From Actinomycetota bacterium (lineage in GTDB: Bacteria; Actinomycetota; Acidimicrobiia; IMCC26256; PALSA-610), in assembly GCA_003134555.1 (NCBI GenBank), contig PLBO01000152.1, positions 98,048 through 140,420 of the forward strand: a stretch of 42,373 bases of DNA, written 5' to 3'. The notes beneath the pieces were generated by a model. It was not told the origin of the DNA and did not search any database. It was given only the letters and a program-made list of their open reading frames with translations. Positions 33,905-42,342 of this stretch are shown piece by piece; within the stretch, counting starts at the first letter, position 1, and every line of letters begins with the position of its first letter. The translations under genes were made by a program, and so were the position numbers.

Positions 33905-34807
33905 GTGAACGTCGTCTGCACGGATCGGCTAACGAAGCAGTACGGGCATACGACCGCGCTCGACGCGCTCGACCTCACCATCGGGGAGGGCGAGGTGTTC
34001 GGGTACCTCGGCCCAAACGGCGCGGGAAAATCGACGACGATCGCCTTGCTTCTCGGCCTCATCCGATCGACGTCGGGGACTGCGTCGATCTTCGGGCTCG
34101 ACGTTTGGCGGGACGCGCCGGCGATCCATCGGCGCGTCGCGTACGTGCCGAGCGAGTCCGACCTGTGGCCGTCGCTCACGGGCGCGGAGGTGCTCGAGTT
34201 TCTGGGCAACGTCCACGGTTCGGTCGATCGTGTGTACCGCGATGAGCTCGTGGAGCGATTCGATCTCGTGCTGGACAAGAAGATCCGCGCGTTGAGCCAC
34301 GGCAACCGCCAGAAGGTGGTACTCATAGGCGCGCTCGCAAGCCGGCCCGAGCTGTTGCTGCTCGACGAGCCGACCACTGGGTTGGATCCACTTATGGAGC
34401 AGGTCTTCCGTGCCTGTGTGCGTGAGGCCCGTGACCGCGGTCAGACCGTGTTGCTCTCGACGCACGTCTTGAGTGAGGTCGAGGCGGTGTGCGACCGCGT
34501 CGCGATGCTGCGCGCGGGCAGGGTCATCGAGACCGGCCGCCTCGACGCGCTGCGCGGCCTGGCTGCGCTGCACGTGGTCGCGCAGCTCCACAGCCCGCCG
34601 CCTGATGTCAGCCGTCTCGCGGGCGTGAACAACGTGGTGATCGACGGCACGACAATCGAATGTGACGTTGCCGGTTCGATGGAGCCGCTGCTGCGGAAGC
34701 TGGCGGCCGTCGGGGTCCGGCACATGACGACACGGGAGCCGTCCTTGGAGGAGTTGTTCATCGCGCGCTACGGCGAGCTGCAGCCGGCGAGCACGGACGA
34801 ACGATGA
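33905..34807 (+). CDS. ABC transporter ATP-binding protein (ABC-2 exporter type)
   Basis: A 300-residue ATPase that should power export with the permease encoded next. Visible are Walker A GPNGAGKST (36-44), a Q-loop region, the degenerate signature LSHGNRQKV typical of drug/lantibiotic-immunity ABC-2 ATPases, Walker B LLLLDEPTTGLDP, and the H-loop STHVLSE. The C-terminal domain ends in REPSLEELFIARYG, as in the CcmA/DrrA/YhaQ group. GTG 33905 is the start. It overlaps the permease by four bases. The substrate is unknown. Confidence 0.92.
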   Translation: MNVVCTDRLTKQYGHTTALDALDLTIGEGEVFGYLGPNGAGKSTTIALLLGLIRSTSGTASIFGLDVWRDAPAIHRRVAYVPSESDLWPSLTGAEVLEFLGNVHGSVDRVYRDELVERFDLVLDKKIRALSHGNRQKVVLIGALASRPELLLLDEPTTGLDPLMEQVFRACVREARDRGQTVLLSTHVLSEVEAVCDRVAMLRAGRVIETGRLDALRGLAALHVVAQLHSPPPDVSRLAGVNNVVIDGTTIECDVAGSMEPLLRKLAAVGVRHMTTREPSLEELFIARYGELQPASTDER

Positions 34808-36459
34808 CAGCGAGCACCAGTGCGCCGACGCCGATGTCAGCGCACGCGCCGCGCTACCGAACGGAGGTCGCGCTGGCGCGACGCGCGTTCAAGCAGGTGT
34901 GGATCAGCGCGACGCTGTGGGCGTTGCTGTTCGGCGTCACGATCGCGGCGAGCGCGCTCAACTACACGAGCACCTTCCCAGACCGCGCCACCCGCCTCAA
35001 GCTCGCCGCCACGACCGGTCGCGACCGCGGCATGGCGATGTTGCTCGGACCGGTCTCTGCGATCGACACCGTCGGCGGCTACACGGTCTACAAGTGCTTC
35101 GTGTTCCTCACCGCGATCGGCGCAGTCTGGGGCCTGCTGATCGCGACCCGGTTGCTGCGCGGCGAGGAGGACGCGGGCCGCTGGCAGCTCGTCCTTGCCG
35201 GCGGTACCCGCGCCGGGCGTGCCACGGTTGCGACGCTCACCGCACTGTTCGCCGGGGTCGGCGTCGTGTTCGTAGGCACGACCGCGATCACACTCCTTGC
35301 CGGCCGCAATCCCGACGTCGGCTTCGGCGCGGGCCCGACGCTGCTATACGGGCTGAGCCTGATGATCGCGCCGACGGTATTCGTCGCCGTTGGCGCGCTC
35401 ACATCCCAGCTCGGTCGGACGAGACGCGTCGCGACCGGCTTGGGCATGGCCGTGTTCGGTATCACCTCCATGCTGCGGATGATCGCCGACTCCGGCGAAT
35501 CAACGAAGTGGCTCTTGTGGACGACGCCGTTCGGCTGGACCGAACGCATGCGGCCGTTCGGCGCCAACGACCCGCGACCACTGCTGCTCGCCCTCGCCGT
35601 CGTTGCCGTGGTCCTCATCGGAGCGACACGACTCGCCTCGACGCGCGATGCAGGCGCCGGTGTCGTTGCCACGTCCGACGTCTCACGGCTGCGACCGTTC
35701 GGGCTCGCATCGCCGGTTCGGCTCGCCGCGCGGCTCGACGCGTCCGTCCTCAGCACATGGTGTGTCGGTGCGATCGCCGCAGGGTTCGCGTTCGGCGTCG
35801 TCGCCAACGTGGCAAGCGGCGTCGTGTCGTCGTCGGTCAGTGACACGCTCCGAAGGTTCGGCGTGCACGGTGGAAGCTTCGTACTGCGGTACTTCGGCAT
35901 CGCCTTTCTTCTCGTCGCTACCGTCGTTGCGCTCTTGCCGGTCAGCGAGATCGCCGCCGCAGCCGACGACGAGTCCACCGGGCGTCTCGTGCACGTACTC
36001 GCCCAACCAGTGCGCCGCACGGCGATGCTCGGCGGCCGGGTCGCGCTCGCCGCGGTGGCGATCGTGACGACCGGTCTCGTCACCGGGGTCGCCGCGTGGC
36101 TTGGCGCGAAGACGCAAGGTGTCGATCCCGGCCTGGGCCGCATGGCCGGCGCCGGCCTTAACACCGTACCGACCGCCCTCGTCGTCCTTGGCATCGGTGT
36201 GCTCGTGCTCGCCATCGCGCCACGAGCGGCGACCGGCACGGTCTACGGCGTCGTCATCGCGTCGCTGGTCATCGATCTCCTCACCACACTCGTGTCGGGC
36301 ACCTCGTGGCTCGACCGCGTGTCACTGTTCCACTACATGGCGCTCGCACCCTCAGAGCACACCGACGCGAGGACCGTCGTTCTCACGCTCACCGCCGCGG
36401 TCCTCTTGTGCGTCCTCGCCCTCACCTTCTTCCAACGTCGAGACCTCGACACCGCCTGA
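34804..36459 (+). CDS. ABC-2 type transporter permease
   Basis: A 551-residue membrane protein with about twelve hydrophobic segments arranged as two similar halves, as in single-chain polyketide/drug exporter permeases (about 530-560 residues). The first half shows LALRRAF-like ARRAFKQVW and a cytosolic RLLRGEEDAGRWQLVL motif; the second half repeats it as AADDESTGRLVHVLAQPVRR. These E(E/D).(G/S)R...L motifs are characteristic of this exporter class. ATG 34804 overlaps the ATPase stop (ATGA). A peptide or drug efflux role is likely; substrate unknown. Confidence 0.88.
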   Translation: MTASTSAPTPMSAHAPRYRTEVALARRAFKQVWISATLWALLFGVTIAASALNYTSTFPDRATRLKLAATTGRDRGMAMLLGPVSAIDTVGGYTVYKCFVFLTAIGAVWGLLIATRLLRGEEDAGRWQLVLAGGTRAGRATVATLTALFAGVGVVFVGTTAITLLAGRNPDVGFGAGPTLLYGLSLMIAPTVFVAVGALTSQLGRTRRVATGLGMAVFGITSMLRMIADSGESTKWLLWTTPFGWTERMRPFGANDPRPLLLALAVVAVVLIGATRLASTRDAGAGVVATSDVSRLRPFGLASPVRLAARLDASVLSTWCVGAIAAGFAFGVVANVASGVVSSSVSDTLRRFGVHGGSFVLRYFGIAFLLVATVVALLPVSEIAAAADDESTGRLVHVLAQPVRRTAMLGGRVALAAVAIVTTGLVTGVAAWLGAKTQGVDPGLGRMAGAGLNTVPTALVVLGIGVLVLAIAPRAATGTVYGVVIASLVIDLLTTLVSGTSWLDRVSLFHYMALAPSEHTDARTVVLTLTAAVLLCVLALTFFQRRDLDTA

Positions 36460-37222
36460 TCTCCCTCACGTCAGAGTCGCAGCGCGTCATGCAGACCGGA
36501 CCACTGCCGAGCCCTTCTGCCTGATGCCGCGAGCACCGAAACGGGCTATCCGCCCGACGAACCAGGACGCCATGAGTACCGAGCCGTTGCGAGTGGAGGC
36601 GCTCAACATCAACAGTGACGCCTAGACGAGGCGATCACGTTGTCTGCGGTTCGACTCGAGGACCGCGTCCGACGTTCGTTGCCACTTGCGACGGCGTGGC
36701 GTCGTGGTCCTTCCGGCAATGCATCGCGTTTCGATGAGGTCGCGCGCTACCACGACGTTCTCAGGCAAGAGCAACAGATTGTTCGCGGCGCTGGAGTCCT
36801 TCGGCAGCCGGACGGTCTTCGGGCAGGGCCCCGAACGTGCATCGAATCCGGTTCCCAACGCCGGTCAGCACCTGCTGCGTCGGGTCCGGATCGCGCTTGC
36901 ACGTGGGGGTTCACGTCGGTGGGCCGAAGACTCCGAGATTCACTGGCGATTGCGGCCATGGTCGGAGGCGGCGTGAGCCGGCGATGGTTGTTCGCGTAAC
37001 CGTCCCCGATCGGGCAATCGGTCCGCGTTCGCGATTGCAAGCGCATGGCCTCGGTTCGCTCGCGAAGTGCGTCCGCTACCCGGCGATCTGTGGCAGGGCG
37101 CGGCCGGGATTAGGGGACGCGCGTTTGGGGGCCACCCATCGTGTCGTTCTGTGCGTTCTCGGTAGGGCTGTGCGGTGCCGCGGTCGGAGGATTGGCTCGG
37201 TGCTGTTCGGCGCTGAACGCGC
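36460..37222. other. 763-base stretch without a supported gene
   Basis: Open frames here are short, overlap each other on both strands and lack recognisable domains. One minus-strand frame (36622-36858) contains NNLLLLPENVVVARDLIE, faintly reminiscent of an HNH-type relic, but without the His/Cys pattern. No convincing terminator is seen after the ABC operon. Near the right end, 37122-37161 resembles 38645-38684 on the far side of the NRAMP gene. The region looks like decayed sequence next to an IS-rich locus. Confidence 0.5.
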
Positions 37223-38506
37223 TTATGCCTTGAGGAGGGCGATGAGTGGGAAGGCGGTCATCGCGATGCCGGCGACGGAGGTGGCGATGAGCGACGCCGG
37301 CCCCGAGCGGAACTCGCCGAGGACTCCGCGTGACCGGGTGAGGATGATGATCAACAAGATGAGGGGCGGTGCGGTGAGGCCGTTGAAGATCGCGGCGAGG
37401 TACAGAGCGCGGATCGGATTCACTCCGATGCCGACCAATGCGAGGCCGATTGCCATGGAGGCGATGATCACCGCGTAGAAACCTGGGGCGTCTTTGAGCC
37501 GGCGGCTCAGTCCTTCGTGCCAGTGCAGTGCTTCGGCAGCCGCGTAGGCCGTGGCTCCGGCAAGCACGGGTACCGCGAGCAGACCAAGCCCGACGATCCC
37601 TAAGGCGAAGATGATCTTGGCGAAGCTTCCGGCGAGTGGTTCGAGTGCCTTGGCGGCTTGCTCGGCCGTTTGGATGTTGACCGATCCGGACTTCCCGAGG
37701 GTGACCGCCGCGGCGCACATGATCGCGAACATCGTGCCCACGCCCGACAGCATCCCGGTCCATACGTCGACGCGCATCGCGATGAGGTGCGGGCGATCAA
37801 CCGGTGCTGCAGTCTCGCTGTCATCTCGTTCTTCAACTTCCTCAGAGCATTGCCAGAAGAACAAGTACGGCGAGATGGTCGTACCCGCGATCGCGGTCAG
37901 AGCGATCATGGTCGTCGCGTCGAAACCGAAGCGAGGTACGAATGTTCGCGCGAAGACCGCGGACCAGTTGACGTGAACGACGGCGAGGACCAACACGTAC
38001 GCGACCAACGACAACGCGAGCCACCGAAGGACACGGGAGTACCGGTGGTAGGGCACGAACACTTCCGTCACCCCGATCGCCACCGCGAAAAGCACGACAC
38101 CCATGCCGGCGGGGACAGGTACCAACAGGCGTAATGCCGCGCCCATGGACGCGAGGTCGGCGGCAATGTTGAGCGTGTTCGCGGAAGCGACCAACAGCAC
38201 CGCGCCGACAAGCACCCAGCGCGGGAACCGTTCGCGGATCAGCGTGCCGAGACCTTTACCCGTTACGAGCCCAAGGCGTGCGGTGGATTCCTGGACGCCG
38301 ACCGCGAGTGGGAGAAGGAACGGCGCCATCCATAACAACGACAAACCCTGCGCTGCGCCGACCTGTGAGTACGTCGCGATGCCCGACGGATCGTCATCGG
38401 CAGCACCGGTGACAATGCCCGGACCCAGCCGCTTGAAGTAGCCGTGACCGCGCAGCGACCCCCGACTGGGATGATGCGCCACCTCGGACTTCGCGCGGAT
38501 CGACAT
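37223..38506 (-). CDS. NRAMP-family divalent cation transporter-like protein with non-canonical metal site
   Basis: A 427-residue membrane protein with about eleven helices and the NRAMP fold order: GPGIVTGAADDDPSGIATYSQVG in helix 1, QESTARLGLVTGKGL, and helix 6 with AIAGTTISPYLFFWQCSEE. Canonical manganese/iron NRAMPs have DPGN in helix 1 and MPH in helix 6. Here these are DPSG (39-42) and SPY (212-214), so the soft-metal-selective methionine and the proton-relay histidine are absent. Related NRAMP-like branches move magnesium or aluminium, so the ion is open. ATG 38506 is chosen over an upstream in-frame start because homology begins there. Confidence 0.85.
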   Translation of the reverse strand: MSIRAKSEVAHHPSRGSLRGHGYFKRLGPGIVTGAADDDPSGIATYSQVGAAQGLSLLWMAPFLLPLAVGVQESTARLGLVTGKGLGTLIRERFPRWVLVGAVLLVASANTLNIAADLASMGAALRLLVPVPAGMGVVLFAVAIGVTEVFVPYHRYSRVLRWLALSLVAYVLVLAVVHVNWSAVFARTFVPRFGFDATTMIALTAIAGTTISPYLFFWQCSEEVEERDDSETAAPVDRPHLIAMRVDVWTGMLSGVGTMFAIMCAAAVTLGKSGSVNIQTAEQAAKALEPLAGSFAKIIFALGIVGLGLLAVPVLAGATAYAAAEALHWHEGLSRRLKDAPGFYAVIIASMAIGLALVGIGVNPIRALYLAAIFNGLTAPPLILLIIILTRSRGVLGEFRSGPASLIATSVAGIAMTAFPLIALLKA

Positions 38507-38693
38507 CGAGCCATTGTCCCATCGTCGGTGATCTCGACCGCGCCTCACCCGCGTCGACTGCCCCGGACATGCCGGTCGGCCGCGATCGCGAACGCCCCGG
38601 TGCCGGCGATCGGGGATACCCGGGGCGCGTCGTTCGGGGATGCACGTTATGGCGCACCCGACGGCGTCGTTCCGTGCGGTTCCGGCTGGTGGC

Positions 38694-39285
38694 GGTCCGG
38701 GAATGGCCGTTCCGAAGTGCCGGTGTTCAGGGATCTGCCGGCCGCGCTGGATTCAGAGTCGCCCCTGGTTGCCTTCCCGGACCCGTTTCGTTCAGGTGGT
38801 GGTGTCGGCGCGGAGTTGTCGGTGGACGGCGACGCTGATCCGTCGTTTCAGGCAGCGCATCGCTTCTTTGCGGGACTTCCCTTCGGTTTGCTTGGCGAGG
38901 TAGTAGGCACGGCCAGGGGTGTCGTGGCTGATCTGGCCGAGCGCGGCGATGTGGATCGCGTGGTTGAGTTGGCGGTTGCCGTTCGGGTTGAGGCGGTGTC
39001 GTTTCTTCGGGCCCGTGGACGCTTCGATGGGTGCGGTCGCGTTGTAGCGGGCGTAGTGACCGGCGCTCGGAAACCGATGAACGTCGCCGCTGTAGCCAAT
39101 GAGGTAGCACGCGACGATCGGACCGACACCGAACACGTCGGTCACCGACGTGCGCGCGGCCTTCACGGCATCGTCGATGCGTCCGTGGAGCTCGACCAGC
39201 GCCCGGTCGATCCGACGGACCTCGTCCAAGAACTCTGCCGCGATCCGTTTACGTTCTATCCCGACCTGATCGTGGGGGCGGAGCT
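38694..39285 (-). mobile_element. IS110-family remnant (copy 2): C-terminal half of a transposase
   Basis: Only the C-terminal half of an IS110-type transposase remains: VGIERKRIAAEFLDEVRRI, VTDVFGVGPIVACYLIGY, YNATAPIEASTG (with the expected serine), LNPNGNRQLNHAIHIAAL and AMRCLKRRISVAVHRQL. The frame ends at 38792, and a shifted frame continues the conserved tail (GPGRQPGATL) up to about 38694. The similarity with copy 1 extends about 95 bases past the stop. The 5' half, including the DEDD catalytic domain and the left end, is missing; the frame instead continues upstream into an HD-GYP gene without a stop. Confidence 0.85.
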
Positions 39286-39846
39286 CGGGCATGCGTCCGA
39301 ACGCCTCGATGACGTCGGGGGCGAAGTGGCTGCCGGCATTGGTAGTTAGGTATTCGACAGCGGCGGTCAGGGTGTATGCGTTGGGGCGGTACGAACGAGG
39401 ATGGGTCAGCGCGTCGTAGACGTCGGCGACAGCGACGATACGGCCTGCGAGGGGGATATTGGCGCCCGCGAGCCCGTCTGGGTAGCCGCGGCCGTCCCAC
39501 CGTTCGTGGTGGGCGCGAACGGCGGCCGCGACCGGATCGAGCCCGGGCGAGATCGTGCGCAGGAGATCGGAACCTACAGACGGGTGGCGGTGCACCTCAG
39601 CCCATTCGTCAGAGTTCAGTGGGCCTTGCTTGGTGAGAATCTCCGCGGGCACGGCGAGCTTGCCGGGGTCATGGAGCAACCCGGCCCGTGGACGACTTCA
39701 AGCTCTGCGTCAGGAAGCTCGAGCTCGACACCGATTGCGCGCGCGATCGCACCGACACGTTGGGAGTGCTCGGCGGTGCCGCGGTGATAGACGACCATCG
39801 CGTTCCCGAACGCAGGCACGAGGTGCGAGAGGCCCGACGTCAGCAC
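39285..39846 (-). pseudogene. HD-GYP domain (c-di-GMP phosphodiesterase) gene, frameshifted and fused to IS110
   Basis: The gene starts at GTG 39846, two bases after the GGDEF stop. The first frame reads VVYHRGTAEHSQRVGAIARA and DAELEVVHG. A one-base deletion near 39685 (a T missing in GGTTTG) moves the sequence to another frame, which reads LLHDPGKLAVPAEIL, HRHPSVGSDLL, RAHHERWDGRGYP, VADVYDALTHPRSYR and HFAPDVIEAFG. These hold the HD, HHExxDGxGYP and other metal-site residues. At about 39285, near the natural end of the domain, the frame runs without a stop into the IS110 transposase. With the frameshift, the product as written lacks the first His. Confidence 0.85.
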
Positions 39847-39848
39847 GC

Positions 39849-41642
39849 TCAGGCGAGAGGGATCGGCTGGGAATGGTCAGCTCGTTCGACGGCGACGACT
39901 ACGCGGTTGCGGCCGTTGGCTTTGGCGGTGAGGAGTGCTTGGTCGGCGATGGCGACGATGTCGTCGAAGGTGTCGGCGTCGGTTGAGGATGCGACGCCGA
40001 AGCTGACGGTGAAGGCGGGGACGCGTCCGCTGGTGAGGGTGACTGCGAGTTGCTCGCGTAGGCGTTCGAGGATCTTGGTTGCGGTTTCGGTTGGGCAGTC
40101 GGGTAAGACGATGACGAACTCTTCGCCGCCGTAGCGGGCGGTGATATCGCTGGGTCGGACGGAGTCGCGCAGGACTTTGGCGAACAGGCGGAGTGCTTGG
40201 TCGCCTGCTTCGTGGCCGTGGGTGTCGTTGAGGATCTTGAAGTGGTCGAGGTCGCCGTAGGCGAGTGCGTACGGGGTTGCGTCTCGGGTGAGTTCGCGTA
40301 CCCGGTTTTCGAGGCTGCGGCGGTTCCATAGGCCGGTGAGGGGATCGGTTCGGGCTTGCGTTTCGGATTTCGCGAAGGCGCGGAGCATGGCGATGCGTTC
40401 GGACGCGTGGCGGGTCGTGATTTCGAGGTAGCGGACATCGTTTTCGTTGGGCGGGGTGCCGTCGGGTCCCATGGCGTGCACGACGCCGGAGCTGCGGCCG
40501 GTGACGCTGATCGCGACGCACGCGGCGGACAGTTCACCGGATGGACGCCCGGCGAGATGCGGGCATGCGTTCAGTTCTTGGCTGGAGGGGAACACGAGGG
40601 TGTGACCGCGCCGGGTGGCAGGACAATCGATCGGTGACACGACATCACAACCGCACCGTTGGTCGGTTTGCGACGGTTCGGTGGTGTGGAGGGTCTGGTG
40701 GAAGTGGGCGCCGCTGGAGTCGGCGACAAGCATTTCCACTTGCAGATGCGGCACGGACGTTCGCAGCGCTTTGGTCACGACGGTGTAGGCGTCGATCTCG
40801 GTGTCGGCCATGTCGAGCGCTTCTTGCAGGGTCGCTTCGTAGTTCCGTCGTTTCGTGTTGCTCCGCGTCGCGTATTCGCGGCGACGGAGTTGTCGCCCGA
40901 GCAGTAACGCGGCGCCGATCGCAAGCGCGGCGGCGCAGGCATCCGCGACGAGAGCGACGACGCGACCGTTATCGAGCTCGCGGATGCTGCGCTGCGCGTC
41001 AGCTTGACTCAGCGCTCGCAGACGTGTCGCCGCATCAGCGGTCACCGCTCGCGCTTGGGTGAACCTCGTCTGTTCCGCCACAAGCGTATTGGCGATCACC
41101 GCAAGCGGTCGCCCGCCGATGAGTGCCCCCAACGCGGTCAACGATTTCGTGAACGTCGCGCTCGCGGAACTGATCGCCGCCGCGTCGTCGCGCAAACCCA
41201 GCGCGCTCAACGACTTCGTAGCGGCCGCGGTTTGCGTGACGGCGGTCTGCACGATCTTCACGCCGGCCGCGATGTCCGTCGGATCGAACGTCGTCGCAGT
41301 CGTGGACAGTCTTGTGAACTGCGGCAACAAGTAGAGTTGAAACTCCGCGAACGTGGCGCGCAAATCCAACACCTGTTGCAATGCCAGATCGTCACGCGAC
41401 GCGCGGCGAACGTCGGCCCGGCCCGAGAGCATCGGTCCGACACTGAGCACCGCGAGCACCACGACGATCACCACCGCGGCCGCCCCGTACGTCCAGACCC
41501 GCCGCCGCGCCCGCAAACGCAACAACGGGTCTCGCCGCCGTCCCCGCATCATCGGAGCACTCGACTGCGATTGCGAGCGAGTCTCGAGTCCATCGCACCT
41601 TCTCGCGTCGGGGAGGCTCAGCCGCGATCCAAGATCGGCCAA
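39849..41642 (-). CDS. Membrane diguanylate cyclase with Cys-rich GAF-like and GGDEF domains
   Basis: A 597-residue signalling protein: membrane helix (about 50-70), a helical extracytoplasmic sensor (about 75-225), a second helix (about 235-255), a GAF-like domain (about 285-430) and a GGDEF domain. The GAF region has a cysteine set (RCGCDVVSPIDCPATRRG, NACPHL, SAACVAI) that could bind a metal or sense redox. The GGDEF domain shows DPLTGLWNRRSLENRV, GDLDHFKILNDTHGHEAGD, I-site RPSD and GGEEF at 505-509, so it should be active. TTG 41642 has GAGGG just upstream; ATG 41552 or 41549 are alternatives. It is in operon with the HD-GYP gene. Confidence 0.9.
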   Translation of the reverse strand: MADLGSRLSLPDARRCDGLETRSQSQSSAPMMRGRRRDPLLRLRARRRVWTYGAAAVVIVVVLAVLSVGPMLSGRADVRRASRDDLALQQVLDLRATFAEFQLYLLPQFTRLSTTATTFDPTDIAAGVKIVQTAVTQTAAATKSLSALGLRDDAAAISSASATFTKSLTALGALIGGRPLAVIANTLVAEQTRFTQARAVTADAATRLRALSQADAQRSIRELDNGRVVALVADACAAALAIGAALLLGRQLRRREYATRSNTKRRNYEATLQEALDMADTEIDAYTVVTKALRTSVPHLQVEMLVADSSGAHFHQTLHTTEPSQTDQRCGCDVVSPIDCPATRRGHTLVFPSSQELNACPHLAGRPSGELSAACVAISVTGRSSGVVHAMGPDGTPPNENDVRYLEITTRHASERIAMLRAFAKSETQARTDPLTGLWNRRSLENRVRELTRDATPYALAYGDLDHFKILNDTHGHEAGDQALRLFAKVLRDSVRPSDITARYGGEEFVIVLPDCPTETATKILERLREQLAVTLTSGRVPAFTVSFGVASSTDADTFDDIVAIADQALLTAKANGRNRVVVAVERADHSQPIPLA

Positions 41643-41793
41643 CTACCCTCACATCGACACCCCACAGCCGCCGCTACAGCCACCAACCACACAAAGGGTC
41701 CAAGGTCCTACAGATATGCACCTACCGCGGCTCCCCAGAGGCAGCGCGCTGGCGCTACGGCGACCCCGCGTACAGATCTGCCAATATGAGCGC

Positions 41794-42342
41794 GTGCTTC
41801 GCTGGCGGTTGTTCGCGTTGTCGATCGCCTTGATTGCTGGCGCGGCATGCGGATCGACGTCGAAGGTCACGACGGCGGGCAGCCCGCCCGCGACGTCAAC
41901 TTCGACGACGAGCGCACCGCCGACGAGCGTCCCGCCGTCCACTTCTGCGGTCCCGCCCCCCACGACGGTGTCGCAAACAACTGTCGCCCCAATCGACACC
42001 GCCATCGAGGTGTACGGCAACTGCAGGACGCCGAGCGTGAAGCCGTTCGAGATCGTACAGACGTGCGCTGACTACGGCACGATGTATGACGGACTCCGCT
42101 GGACAAGCTGGACCGGTACGAGTGCCACAGCGGTCGGGACCGGCGTGTACAGCCACTGCACCCCGTACTGCCCTCTAGGGAGCCTCCGGGTGCCAAATAC
42201 GAAGATCACCCTCAGTGTCCCCGTCAGAACAGCCGGCGGGCAGTTCGTGTGGTCGGAGATTCAGGAGAACCCCGAACCACCCGGGTACGAGACGGGTCCC
42301 TACCACGGAGGTCCGCAACCGCTCCCTACTCGGCCGGACTGA
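41794..42342 (+). CDS. Putative lipoprotein with Cys-rich C-terminal domain (hypothetical)
   Basis: A 182-residue exported protein from GTG 41794. The signal peptide ends with the lipobox LIAGAACGS (Cys19). A Thr/Ser/Pro-rich linker (about 25-65) follows, then a small domain of about 110 residues with NCRTPSV, IVQTCADYGTMYDGLRWTSW, GTGVYSHCTPYCPLGSLRVP and a final Pro/Gly-rich tail. The cysteines in NCR, QTC, SHC and YC probably form disulfides. This domain type occurs in many actinobacterial secreted proteins of unknown function. The gene is divergent from the GGDEF gene (151-base gap). Confidence 0.75.
   Translation: MLRWRLFALSIALIAGAACGSTSKVTTAGSPPATSTSTTSAPPTSVPPSTSAVPPPTTVSQTTVAPIDTAIEVYGNCRTPSVKPFEIVQTCADYGTMYDGLRWTSWTGTSATAVGTGVYSHCTPYCPLGSLRVPNTKITLSVPVRTAGGQFVWSEIQENPEPPGYETGPYHGGPQPLPTRPD

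Noticed and set aside
36622-36858. Possible HNH-endonuclease relic (NNLLLLPENVVVARDLIE)
   Set aside because: No His-Asn-His or zinc-cysteine pattern and no upstream extension in any frame; the resemblance is too weak.
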